Source of the DNA: an uncultured Lachnospiraceae bacterium
Lineage (GTDB): Bacteria; Bacillota; Clostridia; Lachnospirales; Lachnospiraceae
Length of the DNA stretch: 37,922 bases
Assembly (NCBI GenBank): GCA_944380065.1
Contig: CALWGM010000022.1
Span: forward strand, 1-37,922
Direction: 5' to 3'
Shown here: piece after piece, positions 1 through 7,033 of the stretch
How the letters are laid out: the number at the start of each line of letters is the position of its first letter
Position numbering within the stretch: position 1 is the stretch's first letter
Notes under the pieces: generated by a model
The model's database searches: none
What the model was told of the DNA's origin: nothing
Seen by the model: only the letters and a program-made list of their open reading frames with translations
Translations under genes and position numbers: made by a program

Positions 1-1439
1 GATGCCATAATCGTAGTGTCGGAAATCGGGGAACAGTGGTCGCCGCACACCGCCCCGGCCAGGCAGGCCGCAATGGAGATCACCATCATCTGTCCCTCCG
101 GGAACACGCCGATCACAATGGGAATCAGGATTCCGAAGGTTCCCCAGGAGGTTCCTGTGGCAAAGGCAAGCCCTGCGGCCACCGCGAAAATGATCACCGG
201 CAGGAATCCCTGGAACGCCTGCGCGCTGCCGCCCACCAGCTCCGCCACAAACACATTGGCTCCCAGCAGGTTGGTCACGCCGGACAGCGTCCACGCCATC
301 GTCAGGATCAGAATCGGCGCGATCATGGCCTTAAACCCTTCCGGGATGCAGGCGGTGAACTCCTGGAAGGAAATCACGTTCCGCAGCATATAATAAACAA
401 ACGTAAAGACAAGCGCCACAAAGCCGCCCATCACCAGGCCGATGGAAGCGTCCGAATTGGCAAAAGCATCGATAAAGCCCGCTCCTTCAAAGAACCCGCC
501 TGTGTAGATCATGCCGATGATGCAGCCGGCGATCAGCACCACCACCGGAAGCACTAAATCCGCCACAATCCCACGGCCATCCTCCGGCTCCTGCTCATCC
601 TCCTCATACGGGCGGTGCTCTGTGGTAAACAAATCGCCCTTCTTCGCATTTTCCTCATGGATCCGCATGGGACCGTAATCCACCTTCAGCACAACTAAAA
701 GAATGATCATGATCAGTGTCAGGATCGCGTACAGATTAAACGGAATCGTCTGCAGGAATACGGTAAAGCCGTTAATGCCGGCGTCTTCCGGTACGGAGGA
801 GGTCACCGCCGCCGCCCAGGAACTGATGGGCGCAATGATGCAGACCGGGGCTGCCGTGGCGTCAATGATATAGGACAGCTTTGCCCTGGAGACCTGATGG
901 CGGTCGGTTACCGGACGCATAACGCTTCCCACGGTCAGACAGTTAAAATAATCGTCCACAAAAATCAGCACGCCCAGCACCATGGACGCCAGCTGCGCGC
1001 CGCCCCTGGTTTTGATCCGTTTGGAGGCCCATTTCCCGAAAGCCGCCGATCCGCCGGCTTTATTCATCAGCGCCACCATGATGCCCAGCATCACCAGGAA
1101 GACCAGAATACCCATATTCCAGCTGTCTGCCAGCTTAAAGATCATGCCGCCCTCTTCGTTGAAAAAGATCGTGTTCAGCATCAACTCTAAGTTGCCGTTG
1201 CTGTACAGCAGACCGCCCACTACGATACCGATAAACAAAGAGGAATAAACCTCTTTTGTGATCAGCGACAGCCCGATGGCCACCACCGGCGGCAGCAGCG
1301 CGAAAATCGTAGCATACGCCGCGCAGCTGTAACTTTCCATATCTGCCACCTTGCCGGGCGTCACAGCCGTCACTCCCACCAGAACTGCGACGATCACTAA
1401 AAAGGCGATCATCACAATCCGTTTTCTCTGTAATCTCAT
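1..1439 (-). CDS. NhaC-family Na+/H+ antiporter, 3' end cut off by the window edge
   Basis: Reading the minus strand from the ATG at 1439 gives 479 codons with no stop before the window edge. The product is a polytopic membrane protein of the NhaC family (Na_H_antiporter, PF03553), which exchanges external protons for internal Na+ (some relatives exchange organic acids) across the cytoplasmic membrane. Family signatures visible are a FVDDYFNCLTVG stretch (about residue 162), DATAAPVCIIAPISSW (about 190), and the late GDHCSPISDTT segment close to the cut end. A charged cytoplasmic loop rich in Glu/Asp lies near residue 275. The start has a GGGAGGA ribosome site 6 nt upstream. It is transcribed alone from a promoter at 1569-1597, through a leader of about 120 nt with hairpins. 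Substrate (Na+/H+ or malate/lactate exchange) cannot be settled from sequence alone. Confidence 0.9.
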   Translation of the reverse strand, partial: MRLQRKRIVMIAFLVIVAVLVGVTAVTPGKVADMESYSCAAYATIFALLPPVVAIGLSLITKEVYSSLFIGIVVGGLLYSNGNLELMLNTIFFNEEGGMIFKLADSWNMGILVFLVMLGIMVALMNKAGGSAAFGKWASKRIKTRGGAQLASMVLGVLIFVDDYFNCLTVGSVMRPVTDRHQVSRAKLSYIIDATAAPVCIIAPISSWAAAVTSSVPEDAGINGFTVFLQTIPFNLYAILTLIMIILLVVLKVDYGPMRIHEENAKKGDLFTTEHRPYEEDEQEPEDGRGIVADLVLPVVVLIAGCIIGMIYTGGFFEGAGFIDAFANSDASIGLVMGGFVALVFTFVYYMLRNVISFQEFTACIPEGFKAMIAPILILTMAWTLSGVTNLLGANVFVAELVGGSAQAFQGFLPVIIFAVAAGLAFATGTSWGTFGILIPIVIGVFPEGQMMVISIAACLAGAVCGDHCSPISDTTIMA

Positions 1440-1455
1440 GCTCTTTCCTCCCAAA

Positions 1456-1560
1456 TTGCAGCGGGACAGGACGTCAGACCTCTGTCATCCGGTTTTCTCC
1501 AAAACCCGTCCCGCCGTTTTTCTTTCAGCAATTCCCGCTGGCAGGCAGCGGGAATTATGT
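1456..1560 (-). promoter_or_regulatory. Structured 5' leader of the NhaC-family gene
   Basis: The leader holds a perfect 11-bp hairpin at its 5' end (1530-1540 with 1546-1556, 5-nt loop). It also holds a helix of 7 bp (1461-1467 with 1508-1514) that encloses a second perfect 6-bp hairpin with a 4-nt loop (1491-1496 with 1501-1506). A competing pairing (1465-1469 with 1482-1486) would disrupt the enclosing helix. The closing helix ends just upstream of the ribosome site. No U-tract follows the hairpins, so any control would be on translation or stability. I do not recognise a known riboswitch class. Confidence 0.4.
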
Positions 1561-1568
1561 CTTATCTG

Positions 1569-1597
1569 ACTATATCCCATCTCACCATAGAATTCAA
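1569..1597 (-). promoter_or_regulatory. Sigma-A type promoter of the NhaC-family gene
   Basis: On the minus strand TTGAAT (1592-1597) and TATAGT (1569-1574) are separated by 17 nt. Transcription would start near 1562, leaving a leader of about 120 nt before the NhaC start codon. Confidence 0.7.
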
Positions 1598-1713
1598 CAA
1601 AAACAGACGGATTCCCCTGTTTTTTCCCTCCTTTTTCTGAAATCAGACTAAAATCAGGCCGGATACGGCGATCTGCCGGAATACTTCCCGTCCGCCCTGC
1701 ATACAGATAAACT

Positions 1714-2877
1714 ATGATACAGGCAAATTATTTACAATCCATCTGCATACGGACTGCTCCCCATGTGACACCCGCCATGCTGTCTGCCGACTACTGGATC
1801 GCCCGGCAGCCAAATCCAGACCAGCGGATCCTCTCCCCGGAGGAAATCGAAACAAAAAGCCTTCCGGCCGCCTCCCGGCTTTCTTTCCCGGATCTGCAGG
1901 CTCCGGAAATCCGCTGGGGGATCTGCTGCGCAGAATCCGGGATTTTTTACCATCCCACCCGGAAACAGACGAAGGACGAGGAAGATCCCTGGTCGGATGA
2001 AAACCGCTTTTCCGGCATCCTGGTCAACGAGCCGGTGTGGATCCTGGAAACCTCGGCCGACGGCCAGTGGTTCCGGATCCGTACCTGTTTCGGAAGCGGA
2101 TGGGTACAGCGCCGCTTTATCGCCGAATGCCGCAGCCGCCGGGAATGGCTGGATGCGCAGGATCCGGAGGCCCTTTTTCTCATTGTCACCGCCGGACGGC
2201 TCACCCTGCTGCCGCAGCGGACGGCGCCGCAAAAAGAACCGGCCTCCTACCGTATGGGAACCTGTCTGCGGCTGATTCCCGCCCTGCAGGCTCCCAAAAC
2301 CATTGACGGCCGGTTCTATCTGGATAACTATGTTGTCCGGATTCCCGCCAGAGATCCGGATGGGTTTCTGTCCTGGGACTATCAGCTGATTCCGGTTTCC
2401 GCAGATGTCCACATTGGATTCCTTCCCTACACCCGGCGCCAGCTGCTTTGCCAGATCTTCAAACTCCAGGGAGACATCTATGGCTGGGGCGATATGTACC
2501 GCTCCCACGACTGTTCCTCTTACGCCATGGCCGTCTACCGGTGCTTCGGCTTCCGGCTGGCCCGCGACAGTTCTGACCAGGCCCGGATGCCGTTCCCATC
2601 CATCGACCTGAAAGGGCTGAAACCGGCAGAAAAAAAAGCGGCTCTCCGCCGCTCGGCCCCCGGAAGCCTCCTCTGGTTCCAGGGACATATCATGCTCTAT
2701 CTCGGCTGGCAGGATGACCGCTACTACAGCATCAGCGCCGCAGGACGATGCTGCCTGCACAGCGGGGAGCCCGCTGTATCTGCCGGAACTGCCTTTCTCT
2801 GCGAGCTCGGCTCCATCTGCCGGAAAAATGGCCGCTCCTGGCTCTCCGAGCTCCAAAAAGTGCTGGAACCAAGATGA
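1714..2877 (+). CDS. NlpC/P60 (C40) peptidase with SH3 domains
   Basis: The 387-residue product matches the layout of C40 cell-wall peptidases with an N-terminal stabilising domain (PF12912-like, about residues 23-60 with a PDQRILSPEEIE segment), two SH3-like domains (about 85-140 and 200-235) and a C-terminal NlpC/P60 domain (about 245-375). The catalytic cysteine is Cys267 in the GWGDMYRSHDCSSY segment and the catalytic histidine is His325 in WFQGHIMLYLG. Such enzymes cleave gamma-D-glutamyl-diamino acid bonds in muropeptides. No signal peptide is visible, which suggests action on recycled peptides in the cytoplasm or a non-classical route. The ribosome site before ATG 1714 is poor; ATG 1777 is in frame but no better, and it would trim the N-terminal domain. 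It stands alone on the plus strand, convergent with the niaR-like gene. Confidence 0.82.
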   Translation: MIQANYLQSICIRTAPHVTPAMLSADYWIARQPNPDQRILSPEEIETKSLPAASRLSFPDLQAPEIRWGICCAESGIFYHPTRKQTKDEEDPWSDENRFSGILVNEPVWILETSADGQWFRIRTCFGSGWVQRRFIAECRSRREWLDAQDPEALFLIVTAGRLTLLPQRTAPQKEPASYRMGTCLRLIPALQAPKTIDGRFYLDNYVVRIPARDPDGFLSWDYQLIPVSADVHIGFLPYTRRQLLCQIFKLQGDIYGWGDMYRSHDCSSYAMAVYRCFGFRLARDSSDQARMPFPSIDLKGLKPAEKKAALRRSAPGSLLWFQGHIMLYLGWQDDRYYSISAAGRCCLHSGEPAVSAGTAFLCELGSICRKNGRSWLSELQKVLEPR

Positions 2878-2919
2878 GCCGCTCCCAAAACAGAGGAACC
2901 CGCAGCCCCCAAACGGCCT

Positions 2920-3435
2920 TTAGCCCTCCAACAGATACCCTGCTTTTTCCAAAGCCTCACAGACCTTATGAAACAATTCCTCCGTCGGGCAGCAAAGCGT
3001 ATGCAGGTGTGTGCCGTCGGTCAGCTCCGACAGAGAATGGGCGTCCTCACGCCGCACCTTTTCCACAAACTGCGCCACATCGTAACGGGACTGCAGATGC
3101 AGTTCACCCGTCAGCTGTCCGTAAACCGGATGCTCCACAATCACGTTCAGCACCTCACAGCCGTAATCCACACAGATATTCAGCTCGTCCTCCATCTGTT
3201 CCCTGTTGTGGGCGCAGGCCACCCGGCGGAGGATTCCTTTCTTCTGCTCCTCCGTGAGAATATAGCCCCGGGGCGTCGCCTCGATGTTCATTCCGGACGC
3301 CCGCAGCAGGGCTACGTCCCCCACAATGATCTGGCGGCTGACCGAAAACCGGTCCGCCAGCGCAGAAGCGCTGACCGGTCCGCTCTGCCCCCGGAAAAAT
3401 TCCAGAATCTGTTTTCTGCGTTCTTCTGCTTTCAT
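2920..3435 (-). CDS. niaR: NiaR-type niacin-responsive transcriptional repressor (HTH_11 + 3H)
   Basis: The 171-residue protein has an N-terminal winged helix (residues 1-60; RRKQILEFF, then the recognition helix SVSRQIIVGDVALLRASG) and a C-terminal 3H domain. The three conserved histidines fall in EHPVYGQL, EDAHSLSEL and DGTHLHTL. This is the architecture of NiaR/YrxA, which binds a metal and nicotinic acid and represses NAD salvage and niacin uptake genes. Length is close to the 170-180 residues usual for the family. No NAD biosynthesis gene lies in the window, so its targets must be elsewhere. It lies 95 nt downstream of the phosphopantetheinyl transferase gene on the same strand and may be cotranscribed with it. 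Confidence 0.87.
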   Translation of the reverse strand: MKAEERRKQILEFFRGQSGPVSASALADRFSVSRQIIVGDVALLRASGMNIEATPRGYILTEEQKKGILRRVACAHNREQMEDELNICVDYGCEVLNVIVEHPVYGQLTGELHLQSRYDVAQFVEKVRREDAHSLSELTDGTHLHTLCCPTEELFHKVCEALEKAGYLLEG

Positions 3436-3530
3436 ACCGTCTCTTTCTGCCCCTCCATCTGATCCTTCTGACTTTGCACCGCCGGACTGCCCCGCATCTG
3501 CAGCGCATTTTCCCCATCCGGCCGCGTCTC

Positions 3531-4067
3531 TTACAGGTGTCTCAGGGTCACTTCCTGGCGCCCCGCGCTGGTCAGCACCATCCAGTAGGATTCCAGAAAC
3601 GGAATCTCCTGCTGGACAACCCCCAGGCTTTCATTCTCCCCCGCCTGCAGCCCCTGTATCACCGAGAAATAATCCAGCCCGCTGCTCAGGCCGGTTCCTG
3701 TATACTTCACATAACTCTCTTTGTATGTCCAGATACGGCTGAAATGCCCAAAGCCATGCGCCTCCATCCAGGCAATCTCCTGCGGATGAAAAAACCTCCG
3801 GGCAAGCTTCTCGCCGTTTTTTTCATATTCCTTCTGCAGGTCCAGCCCTACCCGGCAGCTTCCCACCGCGCAGGCCCAGAGCTTTTCGCTGTGTGAAATA
3901 GAAAAATCCACATCCTCCCTGCCGGCAAGCTCCGGTCTCCCGTGCTCTCCCTGCCCGAAGACAAGCGCCTCCGGCCTGCAGTGGAGGAACTCTCCCACCG
4001 CCCGGCGCAGCAGATCATGGGAGCCGCTTTTCCCATCCCATTCGCTCCAGAAGATCGTGATCCCCAT
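3531..4067 (-). CDS. 4'-phosphopantetheinyl transferase (Sfp superfamily)
   Basis: This protein of about 178 residues carries the Sfp-type signatures: a FSISHS segment, GLDLQKEYEKNGEKLARRFF (the first of the paired acidic metal-binding regions), and WTYKESYVKYTGTGL, matching the W-x-x-K-E-S/A-x-x-K motif. It would transfer the phosphopantetheine arm of CoA onto a carrier-protein serine. The family is often 220-240 residues, so this is a compact, single-lobe-like version. I chose ATG 4067 because AAGGA lies 6 nt upstream; the GTG at 4070 is in frame and overlaps the upstream stop. The gene is translationally coupled to the preceding unknown gene. No polyketide or non-ribosomal peptide synthase is in the window, so the substrate carrier protein is unknown. 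Confidence 0.83.
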   Translation of the reverse strand: MGITIFWSEWDGKSGSHDLLRRAVGEFLHCRPEALVFGQGEHGRPELAGREDVDFSISHSEKLWACAVGSCRVGLDLQKEYEKNGEKLARRFFHPQEIAWMEAHGFGHFSRIWTYKESYVKYTGTGLSSGLDYFSVIQGLQAGENESLGVVQQEIPFLESYWMVLTSAGRQEVTLRHL

Positions 4068-4690
4068 CACGCTTCCTTCGGGCCGGCCGAAATCTCCGGC
4101 TCCCCGGCGTCTGCTTCCTCCCGGTCGATCTGTGCGGCCGCCGCCCGGTCAGCCTCCGGTACATATTGATTCAAAACTTCCGTATAACGGGAATCTGCGG
4201 TCACCCAGGTAATATGTTCATAGGGAACCTTCCACCGCTTATTTTCCCAGACAGTATCCGGACCATAATAGCGGATCGTCACCTGCCTGCGCCCGATCTT
4301 TTCAATCTTCCCCACCGCATATCTCTCATCCTTTTTGGCAAGCTTCTCGCTCTCTACGATAATCACCCTGCCATACTTCCCAAGACTCCTGAAAACAGAC
4401 GGCCAGTCCGCAATGTCCAGCTCCGGCGCTGCCGACGCATGCTTCTCTGCCATCTCCGCCGGCGCCTCCTCTTCCTTCTCGATCTTCACCTTTTCAATCA
4501 CATCCAGGCTCCGCACGGAATAGCCATAAGCTTCCGGATCGCCGTCCTTGATCATGTACACCAGCTCCTCACTGATCGCAAGGGGCAGGAAGCGGGATGC
4601 CTCTTCTGAATCACCAGCAGTAAAAATCCTGCACATCTGTCTGGCTTTCGCAGCCTTTTCAAGCCGCTTCCTGATCTTCTTTTTTTTCAT
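4067..4690 (-). CDS. Conserved-looking protein of unknown function, coupled to the PPTase gene
   Basis: The 207-residue product has a strongly basic N-terminus (KKKKIRKRLEKAAK), a middle with charged low-complexity sequence (about residues 70-90) and a more ordered C-terminal half. That half contains GRVIIVESEKLAKKDERYAVGKI, RRQVTIRYYGPDTVWEN and WVTADSRYTEVLNQYV. The pattern of short strands with aromatic residues suggests a small beta-rich domain. There is no signal peptide or membrane segment, so it is probably cytoplasmic. I do not recognise a family. Its stop codon overlaps the start of the phosphopantetheinyl transferase gene, and it is first in that operon behind the promoter at 4786-4815. 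A 12-bp perfect palindrome at 4709-4720 lies in its leader. Confidence 0.7.
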   Translation of the reverse strand: MKKKKIRKRLEKAAKARQMCRIFTAGDSEEASRFLPLAISEELVYMIKDGDPEAYGYSVRSLDVIEKVKIEKEEEAPAEMAEKHASAAPELDIADWPSVFRSLGKYGRVIIVESEKLAKKDERYAVGKIEKIGRRQVTIRYYGPDTVWENKRWKVPYEHITWVTADSRYTEVLNQYVPEADRAAAAQIDREEADAGEPEISAGPKEA

Positions 4691-4785
4691 ACATATCCTC
4701 CGTCATCCGCCGTATACGGCAGACATCTCCCTTTTCCCGCAAAGGAAAAGCTTCCTCAAACAAACGTATTCCTTAACTCAAAACT

Positions 4786-4815
4786 ATTGTATGATGGGTC
4801 ACACAAAAAAGTCAA
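4786..4815 (-). promoter_or_regulatory. Promoter of the unknown gene/PPTase operon
   Basis: On the minus strand TTGACT (4810-4815) and TACAAT (4786-4791) are 18 nt apart. The start would lie about 88 nt upstream of the first ATG. Confidence 0.6.
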
Positions 4816-4830
4816 CTGTTTCTTCTCATG

Positions 4831-4864
4831 GAAAAAGCAGCCCTGCCCGGTGACACAGCTGCTT
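4831..4864 (-). terminator. Intrinsic terminator of the aminotransferase gene
   Basis: A 7-bp stem (4835-4841 with 4858-4864) begins 11 nt after the aminotransferase stop. On the minus strand it is followed by TTTTTC. Confidence 0.65.
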
Positions 4865-4875
4865 CTTTTTCTCTG

Positions 4876-6060
4876 TTACTTCTGATATCTGTCATACAGC
4901 CTCTGAAACGCCGGCAGGCTTTTCCGGGCAGTGTCCGCCGGGACGCAATAGGAAATCCGTACCCAGCCCGGCCCGTAAAACGCCGTTCCGGGCGCCATCA
5001 GGATCCGCTCCTTTTTCGCCGTCTCGCAGAATCTGGAATCATCCTCCTCCAGCGCTTTCATAAACAGATAAAACGCCCCGTCCGGATGGATACAGGTATA
5101 GCCGATCTCCTGCAGCCCCTGGTACAGGATATCGCGGGTCTCCTTATAAATGCGGGTATCCACGGAGGCGTCCACACATTTCAGCAGCATGCGCTGCTGG
5201 AGAGAGGGCGCGTTGACATAACCCAGATACCGCATGGAAGCAGTCATACCGGCAAACAGATCCTCCATATCCTGCACCTCCGGCTCCATGGCAATATAGC
5301 CAATCCGCTCTCCCGGGATCGACAGCGCCTTGCTGTAGGAATATACCACAATCGTATTTTCATAAAAATGGGTCAGATAAGGAACCTCCATATCATAGGC
5401 CAGCTTACGGTAAGGCTCATCCGATACCAGATAGATCGGATGCCCGTATTCCTCCTGCTTCCTCCGCAGAATATCCGTTACCATCCGCAGAGACTCCTCC
5501 GTGTAGACAGCCCCGGTGGGATTGTTGGGAGTATTGATCAGCACAAAACGCGTCCGCTCCGAAAGCGCCGCCTCAAACGTCCCGGGATCCGGCTGCAGCG
5601 TCTCCATATTGCAGAGCGCCGGAACCAGCTTCCCATAGACCGATTCCACATAACTCTTATATTCCCAGAAATACGGGGCGAATGTCACCACCTCATCGCC
5701 ATAATCCAGCAGGGTATGGCAGATCACCACGATGGCAGCGGCGGCGCCGCTGGTCATAATGATGCCGTTCTCATCATAATGACAGTCATATTTCCGGTTC
5801 AGATAATCGGCAATGCAGGCACGTACTTCCGGATATCCCACATTGGCCGTATAGCCATGAAGCGACAGCGCCTCCTCCGTATCCAGAATCTCCTTCATCG
5901 ATGCATTCACGATGGCCGGCGGTTCCACACTGGGATTCCCAATGGTAAAATTAAAAATATTCTCTTTTCCATAAATGGCAGCCAGCTTTTTTCCCTCTTC
6001 AAAAATATCACGGATACAGATGGATTGGTCCAGCGACTGACGCAAACGTTTTGCTATCAT
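4876..6060 (-). CDS. PLP-dependent class I/II aminotransferase
   Basis: The product of about 394 residues is a fold-type I aminotransferase of the aspartate aminotransferase group. Visible are FTIGNPSVEPP near the N-terminus, the substrate-loop HGYTANVGYPEVR, the cofactor-binding MTSGAAAAI, the NTPNNPTGAVY motif, SDEPYRKL (PLP-pyridine Asp) and SYSKALSIPGERIGY containing the Schiff-base lysine and the phosphate-binding Arg. It would move an amino group between an amino acid and a 2-oxo acid in the cytoplasm. Substrate is not readable. I placed the start at ATG 6060 because AGAGG lies 7 nt upstream and family members begin at this point; an ATG at 6087 adds nine residues. It is transcribed divergently from a GntR regulator that probably controls it, and ends in a terminator at 4831-4864. 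Confidence 0.9.
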   Translation of the reverse strand: MIAKRLRQSLDQSICIRDIFEEGKKLAAIYGKENIFNFTIGNPSVEPPAIVNASMKEILDTEEALSLHGYTANVGYPEVRACIADYLNRKYDCHYDENGIIMTSGAAAAIVVICHTLLDYGDEVVTFAPYFWEYKSYVESVYGKLVPALCNMETLQPDPGTFEAALSERTRFVLINTPNNPTGAVYTEESLRMVTDILRRKQEEYGHPIYLVSDEPYRKLAYDMEVPYLTHFYENTIVVYSYSKALSIPGERIGYIAMEPEVQDMEDLFAGMTASMRYLGYVNAPSLQQRMLLKCVDASVDTRIYKETRDILYQGLQEIGYTCIHPDGAFYLFMKALEEDDSRFCETAKKERILMAPGTAFYGPGWVRISYCVPADTARKSLPAFQRLYDRYQK

Positions 6061-6108
6061 AACATTCCTCTCTTCCCAATTTATCACTCAAACGTTTTAA
6101 CGCTTTAA

Positions 6109-6146
6109 TGTGCAACATGCAGTTTTTATCATAGCACAGTTGCACA
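6109..6146. promoter_or_regulatory. Candidate operator between the aminotransferase and GntR genes
   Basis: TGTGCAAC (6109-6116) and GTTGCACA (6139-6146) form a perfect 8-bp inverted repeat whose centres are 30 bp apart. It lies between the two divergent starts, 27 bp upstream of the gntR -35 box. A regulator site is inferred, not shown. Confidence 0.4.
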
Positions 6147-6172
6147 GAAATGAAAAGCCCGTTTTTCATTCC

Positions 6173-6201
6173 TTTACTTTTCGGAATTCATTTGGTATAC
6201 T
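6173..6201 (+). promoter_or_regulatory. Promoter of the GntR regulator gene
   Basis: TTTACT (6173-6178), a 17-nt spacer and TATACT (6196-6201), with TG one base before the -10 box (extended -10). The GTG start follows 33 nt later. Confidence 0.72.
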
Positions 6202-6234
6202 ATTCATGTTAAAAAAAACAGAAAGAGGTACACC

Positions 6235-6927
6235 GTGTCAGAACGATTCACCAATAAATACGATACCATCAAACAGCCTGCCCAGAGCAAGCAAATGCTT
6301 GCCTATCAGCAGATCAAAGAGGATATTTTAAACAATACCTTCCCGCCGGGCACCGTCATGGTGGAGCGCAAGCTTTGTGATATCTACCATGTCAGCCGCT
6401 CTCCCATTCGCAATGCGCTGCAGCAGCTGACCCACGAAGGCCTGCTGTCCTTCGTTCCCGGAAAGGGCGTAGTGGTTTCTTCTTTTACTACAGAAGACAT
6501 TCTGGAGGTTTATGACTTAATTGAGCTTCACCAGATCTACGCCGTCAATATATGCATTGCCAAGGGTTCCCAGGCCGCAATCGACGCGCTGGCCGCCGTA
6601 TCGGCAAACATGGAACAGGCTCTGGCCGCCGGAGATATTTTTCAATGCACCCGCTGGGATCAGAAATTCCACGAACTGCTGGTTGAATATGCCGGGAACC
6701 ATCGTCTGCAAAGTATCTTTGAGCAGCTCGCCTGCCAGCAGATGCGGTTTATGACGACGGTTTTAGAGGACGCCTCCCTGGCCTCCCGTTCCCAGGAGGA
6801 GCACCGCAAAATCCTGGATGCGATTATAGCCGGCGACAGCCAGGCAGCGGCGGAGTCGATCCGCACACATTACCGCCATATTAAAAAATACTATGTAGAC
6901 AAGCTTCTGGTCCGCCTGCAGTTTTAA
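6235..6927 (+). CDS. GntR-family transcriptional regulator (FCD/FadR subfamily)
   Basis: This 230-residue regulator has an N-terminal GntR winged helix (about residues 22-90; AYQQIKEDILNNTFPPGTV, then VSRSPIRNALQQLTHEGLL) and a C-terminal all-helical FCD domain (about 95-220). The FCD ligand pocket histidines fit FHELLVEYAGNHR and EEHRKIL plus THYRHIKKYY, the usual metal-and-carboxylate arrangement. The start is GTG 6235 with AAAGAGG 6 nt upstream. Family members sense small carboxylates or amino acids and usually regulate a neighbouring catabolic gene; here the divergent aminotransferase is the obvious candidate, with an inverted repeat between them. A terminator at 6981-7009 ends the transcript. 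Confidence 0.9.
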   Translation: MSERFTNKYDTIKQPAQSKQMLAYQQIKEDILNNTFPPGTVMVERKLCDIYHVSRSPIRNALQQLTHEGLLSFVPGKGVVVSSFTTEDILEVYDLIELHQIYAVNICIAKGSQAAIDALAAVSANMEQALAAGDIFQCTRWDQKFHELLVEYAGNHRLQSIFEQLACQQMRFMTTVLEDASLASRSQEEHRKILDAIIAGDSQAAAESIRTHYRHIKKYYVDKLLVRLQF

Positions 6928-6980
6928 AAACCGTCAGCCGGAAACCGCTTCTGCCGCCAGGGATCATGGAACTTTCAGTA

Positions 6981-7009
6981 AAAAAGACGACCGCTCGGGT
7001 CGTCTTTTT
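6981..7009. terminator. Bidirectional terminator between the GntR and hydrolase genes
   Basis: A perfect 12-bp stem (6981-6992 with 6998-7009) with a 5-nt loop ends in five Ts on either strand. It serves the converging GntR gene and the NlpC/P60 hydrolase gene. Confidence 0.85.
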
Positions 7010-7033
7010 CTCTGTCCTGATTCCTGTTATTCA

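Noticed and set aside
4828..6108. 426-codon frame antisense to the aminotransferase gene
   Set aside because: No ribosome site or recognisable motif; the minus strand has the full PLP enzyme signature and a terminator.
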